Assembly: GCA_003153935.1 (NCBI GenBank)
Contig: PMCA01000014.1
Coordinates: 1-5,739, forward strand
DNA: 5,739 nt
Direction of reading: 5' to 3'
Source of the DNA: Elusimicrobiota bacterium
GTDB lineage: Bacteria; CAYTYR01; UBA6262
A model generated the notes under the pieces. That model had not been told where the DNA came from. It searched no databases and saw nothing but the letters and a program-made list of their open reading frames with translations. The position numbers and the translations under genes were made by a program. Below, in pieces: positions 1 to 5,739 of this stretch (positions are counted from its first letter, which is position 1; each line of letters opens with the position of its first letter).

Positions 1-496
1 CGCTTTTCAGGAACTTGAGCCGGGCCGGGGTGTGGAAAAAAATATTTTCTACTTTAACCGTGGTGCCGGGCCGGGCCCCTTCTTCCTGGCGGCCCAGGAC
101 CTTACCGGCGCTTATCTGTATTTTAGTCGCCGCCAGGTCAGTAGCAGTGCGGGAGACCATGGTGACTTTACTGACGGCCGCAATGCTGGGCAAAGCCTCG
201 CCGCGAAATCCCAGGGTGTTTATTAAATTCAGGTCGTCAAAGTCTTTGATCTTACTGGTGGCGTGACGCTGGAAAGCCAGCTCTACTTCCGGGGCGGGAA
301 TGCCGCCGCCGTTATCCATGATGCTGATAAGCTTCTTGCCGCCGTTCTTGATCTCGATGGTGATATCCGTGGCGCAGGCGTCCAGGGAATTCTCCAGCAG
401 TTCCTTAACGACCGAGGCCGGACGCTCAATTACCTCGCCGGCCGCGATCTTATTTATGACCTCATCAGGCAGTACCGCTATTCTTTTTGGGGACAT
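1..496 (-). CDS. mutL: DNA mismatch repair protein MutL, N-terminal ATPase part (3' end beyond window)
   Basis: MutL is the ATP-driven partner that links MutS bound at a mismatch to the downstream steps of mismatch repair. Only the first 165 residues are visible; the gene runs off the left edge, so the C-terminal dimerisation (and possible endonuclease) domain cannot be judged. The visible part is a GHKL ATPase (Bergerat fold): IAAGEVIERPASVVKELLEN at about 17-36, with E32 matching the catalytic Glu and N36 the Mg-binding Asn of E. coli MutL; DNGGGI at 61-66; RHATSKI at 77-83; GFRGEAL at 96-102; TPAR at 156-159. The ATG at 496-494 is placed two bases after the PilZ stop codon, and a modest ribosome site (AAGG, 510-507) lies inside the last PilZ codons, so translational coupling is likely. 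Small departures from the usual motif are C41 in DACA (normally DAGA) and G64 in DNGGG. Identity is certain from the motif set and from mutS nearby. Confidence 0.97.
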   Translation of the reverse strand, partial: MSPKRIAVLPDEVINKIAAGEVIERPASVVKELLENSLDACATDITIEIKNGGKKLISIMDNGGGIPAPEVELAFQRHATSKIKDFDDLNLINTLGFRGEALPSIAAVSKVTMVSRTATDLAATKIQISAGKVLGRQEEGARPGTTVKVENIFFHTPARLKFLKS

Positions 497-498
497 CG

Positions 499-957
499 TT
501 ATTTTACCTTGCAATCTTCCGTGCAGAGGAGATGATAGGCGCATTTGTGGCTGTAGCAGGGATCGCTGACGCCCAGGATCCGGCGGTCCAGGCAGATCTC
601 AAAGTCTTCCGCCATTTTGCTGATATGGTCTCTGACCGCAACGGGAATTTCTGTGATCCCGAAAGTTATTAAAAAAGAACCGTGTTTTTCGACTGATTTC
701 TTGACTTTGCCTTTGAGGTTGACATTATGGAATCCCGGTATATTTATGCTGATCTCCAGCTCCACATTTTCCGGCAAAGCCACAAAGGTAGCGATCACCA
801 TACCGCCGGCTGATAGATTGCCCATAAAACCGGGTACGGGCTTATCGATATGCAACTGTGGCGCTTTGATGGTGATGGGCTCCAATAATGAGGTCAGAAC
901 CGGTACCCTTTTGTGTACCCTTCTCTCCGGATGGTGTTTCAGTCGATGGTAAACCAT
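499..957 (-). CDS. PilZ-domain protein with C-terminal cysteine cluster
   Basis: This 152-residue protein is a single-domain PilZ protein, a family whose known role is binding cyclic di-GMP and passing the signal to a partner. Both binding motifs are present: RxxxR at R13-R17 (RVHKR) and NxSxxG at N47-G52 (NLSAGG). Beta-strand-like stretches follow to about residue 105, as expected for the PilZ barrel. After a helical stretch (about 106-120) comes a tail with five cysteines: C122, C134, C139, C145 and C149, the last four spaced C-x4-C-x5-C-x3-C, which could bind a metal or form disulfides. No signal peptide or membrane segment is seen, so it should be cytoplasmic. The start at 957 is supported by a strong Shine-Dalgarno. 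It lies between mutS and mutL and its stop is two bases before the mutL ATG. The PilZ call is firm; the target of the signal and the role of the Cys tail are unknown. Confidence 0.86.
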   Translation of the reverse strand: MVYHRLKHHPERRVHKRVPVLTSLLEPITIKAPQLHIDKPVPGFMGNLSAGGMVIATFVALPENVELEISINIPGFHNVNLKGKVKKSVEKHGSFLITFGITEIPVAVRDHISKMAEDFEICLDRRILGVSDPCYSHKCAYHLLCTEDCKVK

Positions 958-963
958 TTTAGA

Positions 964-970
964 CTCCTTT
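964..970 (-). promoter_or_regulatory. Shine-Dalgarno site of the PilZ gene
   Basis: The minus strand reads AAAGGAG six bases before the ATG at 957. It is one of the two best ribosome sites in the window and fixes this start. Together with the 99-base gap upstream it lets the PilZ-mutL pair be translated independently of mutS. I found no convincing -35/-10 pair in the gap, so a separate promoter is not claimed. Confidence 0.8.
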
Positions 971-979
971 TCAAAATAA

Positions 980-1058
980 AGTTTTAAGTGTTAAGTTTTA
1001 AGTTACCAGTTAATGTATTTTTCCTAAATTTAACACTTTACACTTACAACTTAAAACT
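980..1058. repeat. AT-rich inverted repeat made of degenerate heptamers
   Basis: The left arm (980-1003) and right arm (1035-1058) are reverse complements at 20 of 24 positions, with the outer 10 bases perfect, around a 31-base spacer (1004-1034). The left arm is three tandem 7-base units on the plus strand: TTTAAGT (983-989), GTTAAGT (990-996), TTTAAGT (997-1003). The right arm is the same kind of unit on the minus strand: TTTAAGT (1055-1049), TGTAAGT (1048-1042), GTAAAGT (1041-1035), perhaps a fourth weaker one, GTTAAAT (1034-1028). It occupies most of the only sizeable intergenic gap and its right edge overlaps the mutS stop codon (1059-1057). It has almost no GC pairs and no following T-run typical of an intrinsic terminator. 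It may be a dispersed intergenic palindrome, a MITE-like remnant or a slippage-grown repeat; no clear target duplication flanks it. Confidence 0.75.
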
Positions 1059-3564
1059 ATTTCTTATCCTTTTCTTGAAACAGCATCATTTGCGGGTTCT
1101 TTAATTTAGCCGAGGCCAGTTTAGGCACGCCGTCCTCGCGGTAGCTGTTCGCTTCCAGGTCATCCAGTATTTGCCGGGCGCGTTCCACCACGGTCTCCGG
1201 CAGGCCAGCCAGTTTGGCGACATGGATACCGTAGCTTTTATCGGCGCTGCCCGGGACCACTTTGCGTAGGAAAACGATCTTATCCTGCCATTCCCGTACC
1301 AGCACGTTATAGTTCTTGATGCGCGGCAGGGTTTGGGCCAGTTCGGTCAATTCAAAATAGTGCGTGGCAAATAGAGTGCGCAATCCCTTTTCATGCAGGT
1401 ATTCCACCACCGCCCAGGCGATACTGATGCCGTCGAAGGTGCTGGTGCCGCGGCCGATCTCGTCCAGAATGAGCAGGCTGCGCCTGGTGGCGTTATTAAG
1501 TATGTTGGCGGTCTCGGTCATCTCCACCATGAACGTGCTTTCACCGCGTGCGATATTCTCGCCGCTGCCGATGCGGGTGAAAAGCCGGTCCACCAACCCG
1601 ATGACCGCTGCCTGCGCGGGGACGAAGGAACCTATCTGGGCCAGCAGTACGGCCAGGGCCACCTGGCGTATATAAGTGGATTTCCCGGCCATGTTGGGAC
1701 CGGTAATTATCAGTATCTGGTTATCCGCCAGGTCTATCATCAGGTCATTGGGAACAAAGTCGGCGGTAGCCGCCAGCATCTTTTCCACCACCGGATGACG
1801 GCTGTCCTTAAGGATGATGGCGCCTTCTTCGTTGATAACCGGCTTCACGTAGTTATTCAGGCTGGCGCATTCGGCCAGCGAGATCAGCACGTCCAGTTGC
1901 GCCAGGCAGGACGCGGTCTTCTGGATGGTGCCGGTTTCCTTGGCTATTTCCAGGCGTATCTGGTTAAATATCTCATATTCCAGTCGGTTGATCTCTGATT
2001 CGGCGCGTAGTATCAGCGTTTCGTGATCTTTGAGTTCCGGCGTTATGAATCTCTCGCTGTTCACCAGCGTTTGCTTGCGGATATAGTCAGGCGGCACATT
2101 GGCCAGATTAGATTTAGTGACCTCAATGTAATATCCGAATATCGAATTAAAGCGCACTTTAAGGGAATTGATACCGGTGCGTTCGCGTTCCTTCTTTTCC
2201 AGGTTGACCAGGAAATCCTTGCTGTTGACCTTAGCTTCGTACAATTTATCCAGCTCGGCGTGATAACCGCGCTTGATCAGGCCGCCTTCTTTGATATTGA
2301 CGGGTGGTTCATTTATTATCGCCTTGTCCACCAGGTCAGCGACCTGCGGCAGTAATTTTATGCTGTCAATGATATCGACCGCTAATTCGGATTTTAATTT
2401 GATGCCCTGGTCCTTGACGGCCGGCAATAAATACAAAGAATCCTTGAGACCGACCACATCCCGGGGATTGGCGCTGCCGCAGGTGATCCGGGAGATAAGG
2501 CGTTCCAGGTCGGCGAATTCACGGAGGACGTCCTTCAAGTTCCGCCGAACCAGGCCGTTGTTGACCAGCTCTTCGACCGCGTTCAGGCGTTTCTTTATCT
2601 GGTCAGCCTTCAGCAGAGGCTGAGTAAGATATCTTTTGATCAGCCGGGACCCCATCGGCGTCTGCGTGTGGTCTATCACTTCCAGTAAGGTATGACGCGC
2701 AGTACCGTCCTGTTGCCCGGTGATGATCTCCAGGTTCCGCAAGGTACTCTCGTCCAGGATCATGTGATCTTCAAGATTATAGAGATTAACGCGTTTTAAG
2801 TGCGGCAGGGAAGTTTTCTGTGTTTCCTCGAGGTAATCGATAATGGCGCCGGCGGACTGCACGACCTGGTACAGGTTGTCCAGGCCGAATCCTTTGAGGG
2901 TGCCAACGTTAAAATGGGTGATCAGCTTCACATAGTTGTTCTGGTAGTTAAAGGCCCAGTCTTCCCGGAAATTCAGGCGTGTCCGGTTTTCCTGGAACAG
3001 GTATTTAAGCTCAGGCAGGTCTTTAATACTTTGTGGAGCCAGTATCTCCGCCGGGGCCAGGCGGCCTATTTCATTAGCCAGCAGTTCGAAACAATTGTCG
3101 CCTTTGAGGTTAGTGGCCAGGAATTCGCCGGTGGAGATATCCGCTGAGGACAACCCTACTGTCTTGGTTGGCAGGTCCACCGCTATGGCGCAAAGGAAAT
3201 TATTGTTGGTCCTTTCCAGCAGGTTATCTTCCAGGATGGTACCGGGGGTGATTATGCGGACTATCTCCCGTTTCACCAGCCCCTTGGCCGTGGCCGGGTT
3301 CTCCATCTGCTCGCAAACCGCTACTTTGTATCCCTGACGGATAAGCTTGGCTATGTAGCCGTTCGCGCTGTGGAACGGCACACCGCACATCGGCACGCCG
3401 TGACGGGCGGTCAGAGTTATCTGCAGGAGGCGCGAAGCCAGTTTGGCGTCATCGCCGAACATTTCGTAGAAGTCTCCCAGGCGGAAGAATAACAGCGCCT
3501 GCGGATATTGCACTTTCAGGCGGTGGTATTGCTCCATTAATGGGGTTAGTTTAGTTGAGGTCAT
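1057..3564 (-). CDS. mutS: DNA mismatch repair protein MutS
   Basis: MutS finds mispaired and looped-out bases in DNA and, using ATP, recruits MutL. At 835 residues it is of full MutS1 length. Visible in order: mismatch-binding domain I with GDFYEMF at 30-36, where F32 and E34 form the mismatch-probing Phe-x-Glu motif; connector (about 120-250); lever and clamp domains (about 265-565); ATPase domain with Walker A GPNMAGKST (622-630), signature STFMVEM (676-682), Walker B LLILDE ending in catalytic E702, and ATHYFEL (733-739); then the helix-turn-helix dimer region with GIHVAKLAGLP (779-789). The tail ends in QMMLF (825-829), which fits the sliding-clamp-binding motif. Start: the ATG at 3564 gives a normal MutS N-terminus (TPLMEQYHRLK). 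Its ribosome site is weak, but it overlaps the preceding gene by 14 bases, so coupling is likely. All catalytic residues are intact. The stop codon TAG lies on the edge of the 980-1058 repeat. Confidence 0.99.
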   Translation of the reverse strand: MTSTKLTPLMEQYHRLKVQYPQALLFFRLGDFYEMFGDDAKLASRLLQITLTARHGVPMCGVPFHSANGYIAKLIRQGYKVAVCEQMENPATAKGLVKREIVRIITPGTILEDNLLERTNNNFLCAIAVDLPTKTVGLSSADISTGEFLATNLKGDNCFELLANEIGRLAPAEILAPQSIKDLPELKYLFQENRTRLNFREDWAFNYQNNYVKLITHFNVGTLKGFGLDNLYQVVQSAGAIIDYLEETQKTSLPHLKRVNLYNLEDHMILDESTLRNLEIITGQQDGTARHTLLEVIDHTQTPMGSRLIKRYLTQPLLKADQIKKRLNAVEELVNNGLVRRNLKDVLREFADLERLISRITCGSANPRDVVGLKDSLYLLPAVKDQGIKLKSELAVDIIDSIKLLPQVADLVDKAIINEPPVNIKEGGLIKRGYHAELDKLYEAKVNSKDFLVNLEKKERERTGINSLKVRFNSIFGYYIEVTKSNLANVPPDYIRKQTLVNSERFITPELKDHETLILRAESEINRLEYEIFNQIRLEIAKETGTIQKTASCLAQLDVLISLAECASLNNYVKPVINEEGAIILKDSRHPVVEKMLAATADFVPNDLMIDLADNQILIITGPNMAGKSTYIRQVALAVLLAQIGSFVPAQAAVIGLVDRLFTRIGSGENIARGESTFMVEMTETANILNNATRRSLLILDEIGRGTSTFDGISIAWAVVEYLHEKGLRTLFATHYFELTELAQTLPRIKNYNVLVREWQDKIVFLRKVVPGSADKSYGIHVAKLAGLPETVVERARQILDDLEANSYREDGVPKLASAKLKNPQMMLFQEKDKK

Positions 3565-4129
3565 GGCGTCTTATGGTCACAAGATTTTTGATCTGCCGCA
3601 GGTATTGCAAATGCCGGTAAGTGCTGAGCACCGACCTGGTAAAGTTCCTGGTTTCTCTAAAAGGAATTTTAGCGACGGTAAGTTTAGTGTCCTTCCCCAT
3701 CCAGTACCGGACATTGGTCCGGCCGGCGTTGTAGCTGGCCAGTATCGCCACCTGGTCATCGCCAAATTCTTTTTTCAATTCATTTAGGTAATAAAAGCCG
3801 ATCTCGATGTTGATCTCCGGGACGTAAAGATCGCGCGGCTGGAAATTGTCGATCCTTAGCTTGGTAGCGATCTCTTTGCCCGTGACCGGCATGATCTGCA
3901 TCAGTCCGATCGCGCCTACCTGCGACCGGGCATAAGGTGAGAATTTACTTTCCACTCTAATAATGGCCGCCACCAGCAAGGGATCGATCTGGTAAATCTC
4001 GCCGTATTCATTCAAAAGATCGTTATAAAATACCGGGTTAAGGGTGTTCCAAAATATATTCGTGTTAATAAGCGCGACCAGCAAAAACAAGGCCAGTACA
4101 ATAGCGATGATGAAATTTCTTTTCTTCAT
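3551..4129 (-). CDS. Membrane-anchored lytic transglycosylase (SLT domain, GH23)
   Basis: This protein should cleave the MurNAc-GlcNAc bond of peptidoglycan, leaving 1,6-anhydro-MurNAc ends, outside the cytoplasmic membrane. It has 192 residues: a basic start (KKR) and one hydrophobic segment (about 6-22), read as a signal anchor or uncleaved signal peptide with no lipobox Cys, then a compact SLT catalytic domain. Family motifs are complete: VAAIIRVES with catalytic E60 followed by S61; GLMQIMP (75-81); IGFYYLNEL (110-118); ASYNAG (131-136); IPFRETRNF (155-163). It lacks the large superhelical domain of E. coli Slt70 and shows no LysM or other wall-binding module. Its ATG (4129-4127) overlaps the TGA of the LapA-like gene, and its 3' end overlaps mutS by 14 bases, so the three are almost certainly one transcript. 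The fold and chemistry are clear. Whether it serves growth, division or assembly of an envelope machine cannot be told from sequence. Confidence 0.93.
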   Translation of the reverse strand: MKKRNFIIAIVLALFLLVALINTNIFWNTLNPVFYNDLLNEYGEIYQIDPLLVAAIIRVESKFSPYARSQVGAIGLMQIMPVTGKEIATKLRIDNFQPRDLYVPEINIEIGFYYLNELKKEFGDDQVAILASYNAGRTNVRYWMGKDTKLTVAKIPFRETRNFTRSVLSTYRHLQYLRQIKNLVTIRRHDLN

Positions 4130-4419
4130 TTAAGAATATCACTCGGCGGTTTTCTATTATAGTTGGCCCTTTCTTTTAGTTCATAATAATCCTCAAGGCG
4201 CTGCAGCCGGTGTTTTAGGAATACGATACGAATGGAGGCCGGTATCAGTCCGCCGATAAAACCGACCAGAACTGAGCCGAAAATAATGACCGCCACCGAA
4301 ACATCGGGGAATTCGTAGGTAAAAAAGTTGATGGTTATCGGGGCGCTGTTTTGGCTGGTAAAGATAGCGATTAATACCATTATGACCAGGAAAAGCAACA
4401 GCTTTAATCCGAGCATCAT
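4126..4419 (-). CDS. Small LapA-domain (DUF1049-like) membrane protein
   Basis: This is a 97-residue inner-membrane protein with two predicted membrane helices (about 4-21 and 41-63) joined by a short loop, then an amphipathic, possibly coiled-coil, cytoplasmic helix (about 66-86) and a polar tail. The layout and the QN near the end of helix 1 (QNSAPITINFF, 23-33), the SVAVIIFGSVLVGFIGG stretch (41-57) and the RLQRLEDYYELKER tail match the LapA/DUF1049 family. In E. coli, LapA works with LapB in controlling lipopolysaccharide synthesis, but DUF1049 proteins also occur far outside that setting and no lapB is seen here, so I give no symbol. Two adjacent ATGs (4419 and 4416) share one strong Shine-Dalgarno. 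The spacing is 5 bases to the first and 8 to the second, so the second may be the true start and the protein 96 residues. It follows miaB by 24 bases and overlaps the transglycosylase gene by four (ATGA). Confidence 0.75.
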   Translation of the reverse strand: MMLGLKLLLFLVIMVLIAIFTSQNSAPITINFFTYEFPDVSVAVIIFGSVLVGFIGGLIPASIRIVFLKHRLQRLEDYYELKERANYNRKPPSDILK

Positions 4420-4424
4420 AAGGG

Positions 4425-4431
4425 CCTCCTT
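4425..4431 (-). promoter_or_regulatory. Shine-Dalgarno site of the LapA-like gene
   Basis: The minus strand reads AAGGAGG, a full match to the anti-Shine-Dalgarno core, in the 24-base gap after miaB. It is the strongest ribosome site in the window and probably drives entry for the coupled set LapA-like, transglycosylase and mutS, whose later starts have weak sites of their own. Confidence 0.8.
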
Positions 4432-4443
4432 CTGTCTAATAGA

Positions 4444-5739
4444 TTAAGATAATTTACCATAAAGGGTCCAGTTTTTACAAGCAGTGATTTTGACCGGTAT
4501 CAGTTTGCCGATGCAGTTGGCTGGGCCCTTAATGACCACCGTGCGGTAACCGGCGGTCTTGCCGAACAGGTGCTTCCGGTCTGTCGCCAGGTCCTCTACC
4601 AGCACTTCCAGGGTTTTGCCTATCAAGCCGCGGCTGATCCGGAGCGCCGTCTCCTGCTGAAGCCGGTTGACCTTTTCCAGGCGGCTCTGCTTTATCTCCG
4701 CCGGGACGCTATCCTTTAGCAATCCGGCATTGGTTCCCGGCCGCGGTGAATATTTAAAGACGAAAGCCGCGTCGAATTCCGCCTGCCGCGCGACTTCCAT
4801 GGTGGCGCGAAAATTGTCTTCCGTCTCTCCCGGGAAGCCGACAATAATATCGGTGGTAATCGTGATGCCGGGGACAGCCTGTCTTAATTCCCGGACCAGG
4901 CCCAGAAAATGAGCAGTGGTATAACCGCGGTTCATTTTTGTTAATATCCAGTCAGATCCCGATTGCAGAGGCAAATGGACGTGCCGGCAGACTTTATCGA
5001 GCTTAGCCATGGTATTGATCAACTTGTCTGACATATCCTTGGGGTGATTGGTCATGAACCGGATGCGCTTCAATCCGGGTATGGCGTTCACGCGTTTAAG
5101 CAGATCCGTAAAATCGTTCTTCCCGTCCCGGTAGCTGTTCACATTCTGCCCGAGCAGCGTCACTTCCTTATATCTCTTCTTAACCAGGCTTTTGATCTCC
5201 GTAACTATATTCTTTATGGGTCGGGAGATCTCCTTCCCCCGGACGAAAGGAACCACGCAGTAAGAACAATAATTGTCGCAGCCCTGCATTATAGTCACCA
5301 GGGCTTTAATTTTGCCGGTATGGATAACCGGGAAATTCTTCTTGATGTAGCCGATTTTGTCTTCAATTTGCAGTTGTGGCTTTTTGGTCTTTTGGCAGGT
5401 TGCAATTATCTTTGGCAAGTCATACAGGTTGGACGGGCTGACGACAATATCCACAAAAGGATATTTCTTAAGTATCTCTTTCCCCATCTTCTTGGCCGTG
5501 CAGCCGGCGACGCAGAAAATGGGCTTTTTGGCCGTCTTTGGGGCTTCATGATACAAATCCCATAAGTTGGCAAAGGCGCGCTCTTCGGCGTGTTTCCGCA
5601 CGCTACAGGTGTTGATGATGATGAGTCCCGCATCCTTCGGGTCGAATATCTGCTGGTAGCCATTGGCGTGCAATATTCCTGCTATGACTTCCGAGTCGTA
5701 GGTATTCATCTGGCAGCCATAGGTTTTAATACAGAACTT
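4444..5739 (-). CDS. miaB: tRNA 2-methylthio-N6-isopentenyladenosine-37 synthase MiaB (5' end beyond window)
   Basis: MiaB is a radical-SAM methylthiotransferase that adds a methylthio group to i6A37 of tRNAs reading UNN codons. The frame stays open to the right edge, so the first residues are missing; 431 residues are visible, close to full length. An internal ATG at 5709 is not the start, because family sequence continues upstream of it (IKTYGCQMN). Numbering from the first visible codon: the auxiliary-cluster cysteines are C9 (TYGCQMN), C45 (NTCSVR) and C80 (AGCTAKK); the radical-SAM CxxxCxxC is C154-C158-C161 (GCDNYCSYC). Further MiaB-type motifs are LLGQNVNSY (195-203), NHPKDMSD (231-238), HLPLQSGSD (255-263), MNRGYT (269-274) and DIIVGFPGET (297-306). 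The C-terminal ~60 residues form the TRAM tRNA-binding domain. LGQNVNSY and the mutS-mutL context favour MiaB over RimO or MtaB. Both clusters' ligands are present, so it should be active. Confidence 0.96.
   Translation of the reverse strand, partial: KFCIKTYGCQMNTYDSEVIAGILHANGYQQIFDPKDAGLIIINTCSVRKHAEERAFANLWDLYHEAPKTAKKPIFCVAGCTAKKMGKEILKKYPFVDIVVSPSNLYDLPKIIATCQKTKKPQLQIEDKIGYIKKNFPVIHTGKIKALVTIMQGCDNYCSYCVVPFVRGKEISRPIKNIVTEIKSLVKKRYKEVTLLGQNVNSYRDGKNDFTDLLKRVNAIPGLKRIRFMTNHPKDMSDKLINTMAKLDKVCRHVHLPLQSGSDWILTKMNRGYTTAHFLGLVRELRQAVPGITITTDIIVGFPGETEDNFRATMEVARQAEFDAAFVFKYSPRPGTNAGLLKDSVPAEIKQSRLEKVNRLQQETALRISRGLIGKTLEVLVEDLATDRKHLFGKTAGYRTVVIKGPANCIGKLIPVKITACKNWTLYGKLS

Noticed and set aside
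15-569. Several overlapping plus-strand open frames at the left edge
   Set aside because: They mirror the mutL coding strand. The minus strand in this stretch gives an unbroken MutL N-terminus with all GHKL motifs.
958-1056. A separate promoter for the PilZ-mutL pair in the intergenic gap
   Set aside because: AT-richness gives several -10-like hexamers (for example TACATT on the minus strand), but none has a TTGACA-like box at 16-18 bases, so I could not support one.
980-1058. The inverted repeat as a Rho-independent terminator after mutS
   Set aside because: The stem has very few G-C pairs, four mismatches and a 31-base loop, and no U-tract follows it on the minus strand. A CRISPR array is also excluded, because the units are 7 bases and tandem without spacers.
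1139-1150. A 12-base match (CGGTAGCTGTTC) between mutS here and miaB at 5129-5140
   Set aside because: Both copies encode the same short peptide, NSYR, in unrelated contexts; the match stops at the codon level and is most likely chance.
1393-1998. A 201-codon open frame on the plus strand inside mutS
   Set aside because: It is fully antisense to the MutS core and ATPase region, whose motifs are intact; its translation shows no family motif and reads as the reverse complement of mutS codons.
4126-4419. The two-helix small protein as a phage holin next to a murein-cleaving enzyme
   Set aside because: A holin-endolysin pair was considered, but the helix, loop and tail pattern fits the LapA/DUF1049 family, the transglycosylase has its own membrane anchor, and all neighbours are housekeeping genes with no phage genes in view.
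5044-5565. A 173-codon open frame on the plus strand inside miaB
   Set aside because: It is antisense to the radical-SAM and cluster-binding region of MiaB, with no recognisable domain and no convincing ribosome site.

Overview
The window holds six genes, all on the minus strand, packed almost without gaps. Read in the direction of transcription (high to low coordinates) they are: miaB (5' end cut off by the window edge), a small LapA-domain membrane protein, a membrane-anchored lytic transglycosylase, mutS, a PilZ-domain protein with a cysteine-rich tail, and mutL (3' end cut off by the window edge). Plus-strand open frames lie opposite these genes and show no family motifs of their own.

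The miaB-mutS-mutL order is a widespread bacterial arrangement, so this is chromosomal core sequence, not a mobile region. Base composition is roughly balanced GC/AT and looks even across the genes; only the mutS-pilZ gap is strikingly AT-rich. The inserted genes (LapA-like, lytic transglycosylase, PilZ) suggest a bacterium with a murein wall and c-di-GMP signalling. They do not fix the phylum. My guess, from gene order alone, is a little-cultured lineage such as Margulisbacteria, Omnitrophota or Elusimicrobiota, or a relative of the Firmicutes. I hold this weakly.

Layout: 5739-4444 is miaB. A 24-base gap carrying a strong Shine-Dalgarno follows, then the LapA-like gene (4419-4126). This overlaps the transglycosylase (4129-3551) by four bases, and the transglycosylase overlaps mutS (3564-1057) by 14 bases. 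The only sizeable gap, 958-1056, contains an AT-rich inverted repeat built of degenerate 7-base units; its edge supplies part of the mutS stop codon. The PilZ gene (957-499) follows with its own strong Shine-Dalgarno, and mutL starts two bases after it.

Functionally, mutS and mutL together carry out DNA mismatch repair and miaB modifies tRNA position 37. The two envelope genes are very likely co-translated with mutS, and the PilZ gene with mutL. No new enzyme system is evident. The points most worth a second look are the PilZ protein with its Cys cluster between mutS and mutL, and the heptamer inverted repeat at the mutS 3' end.
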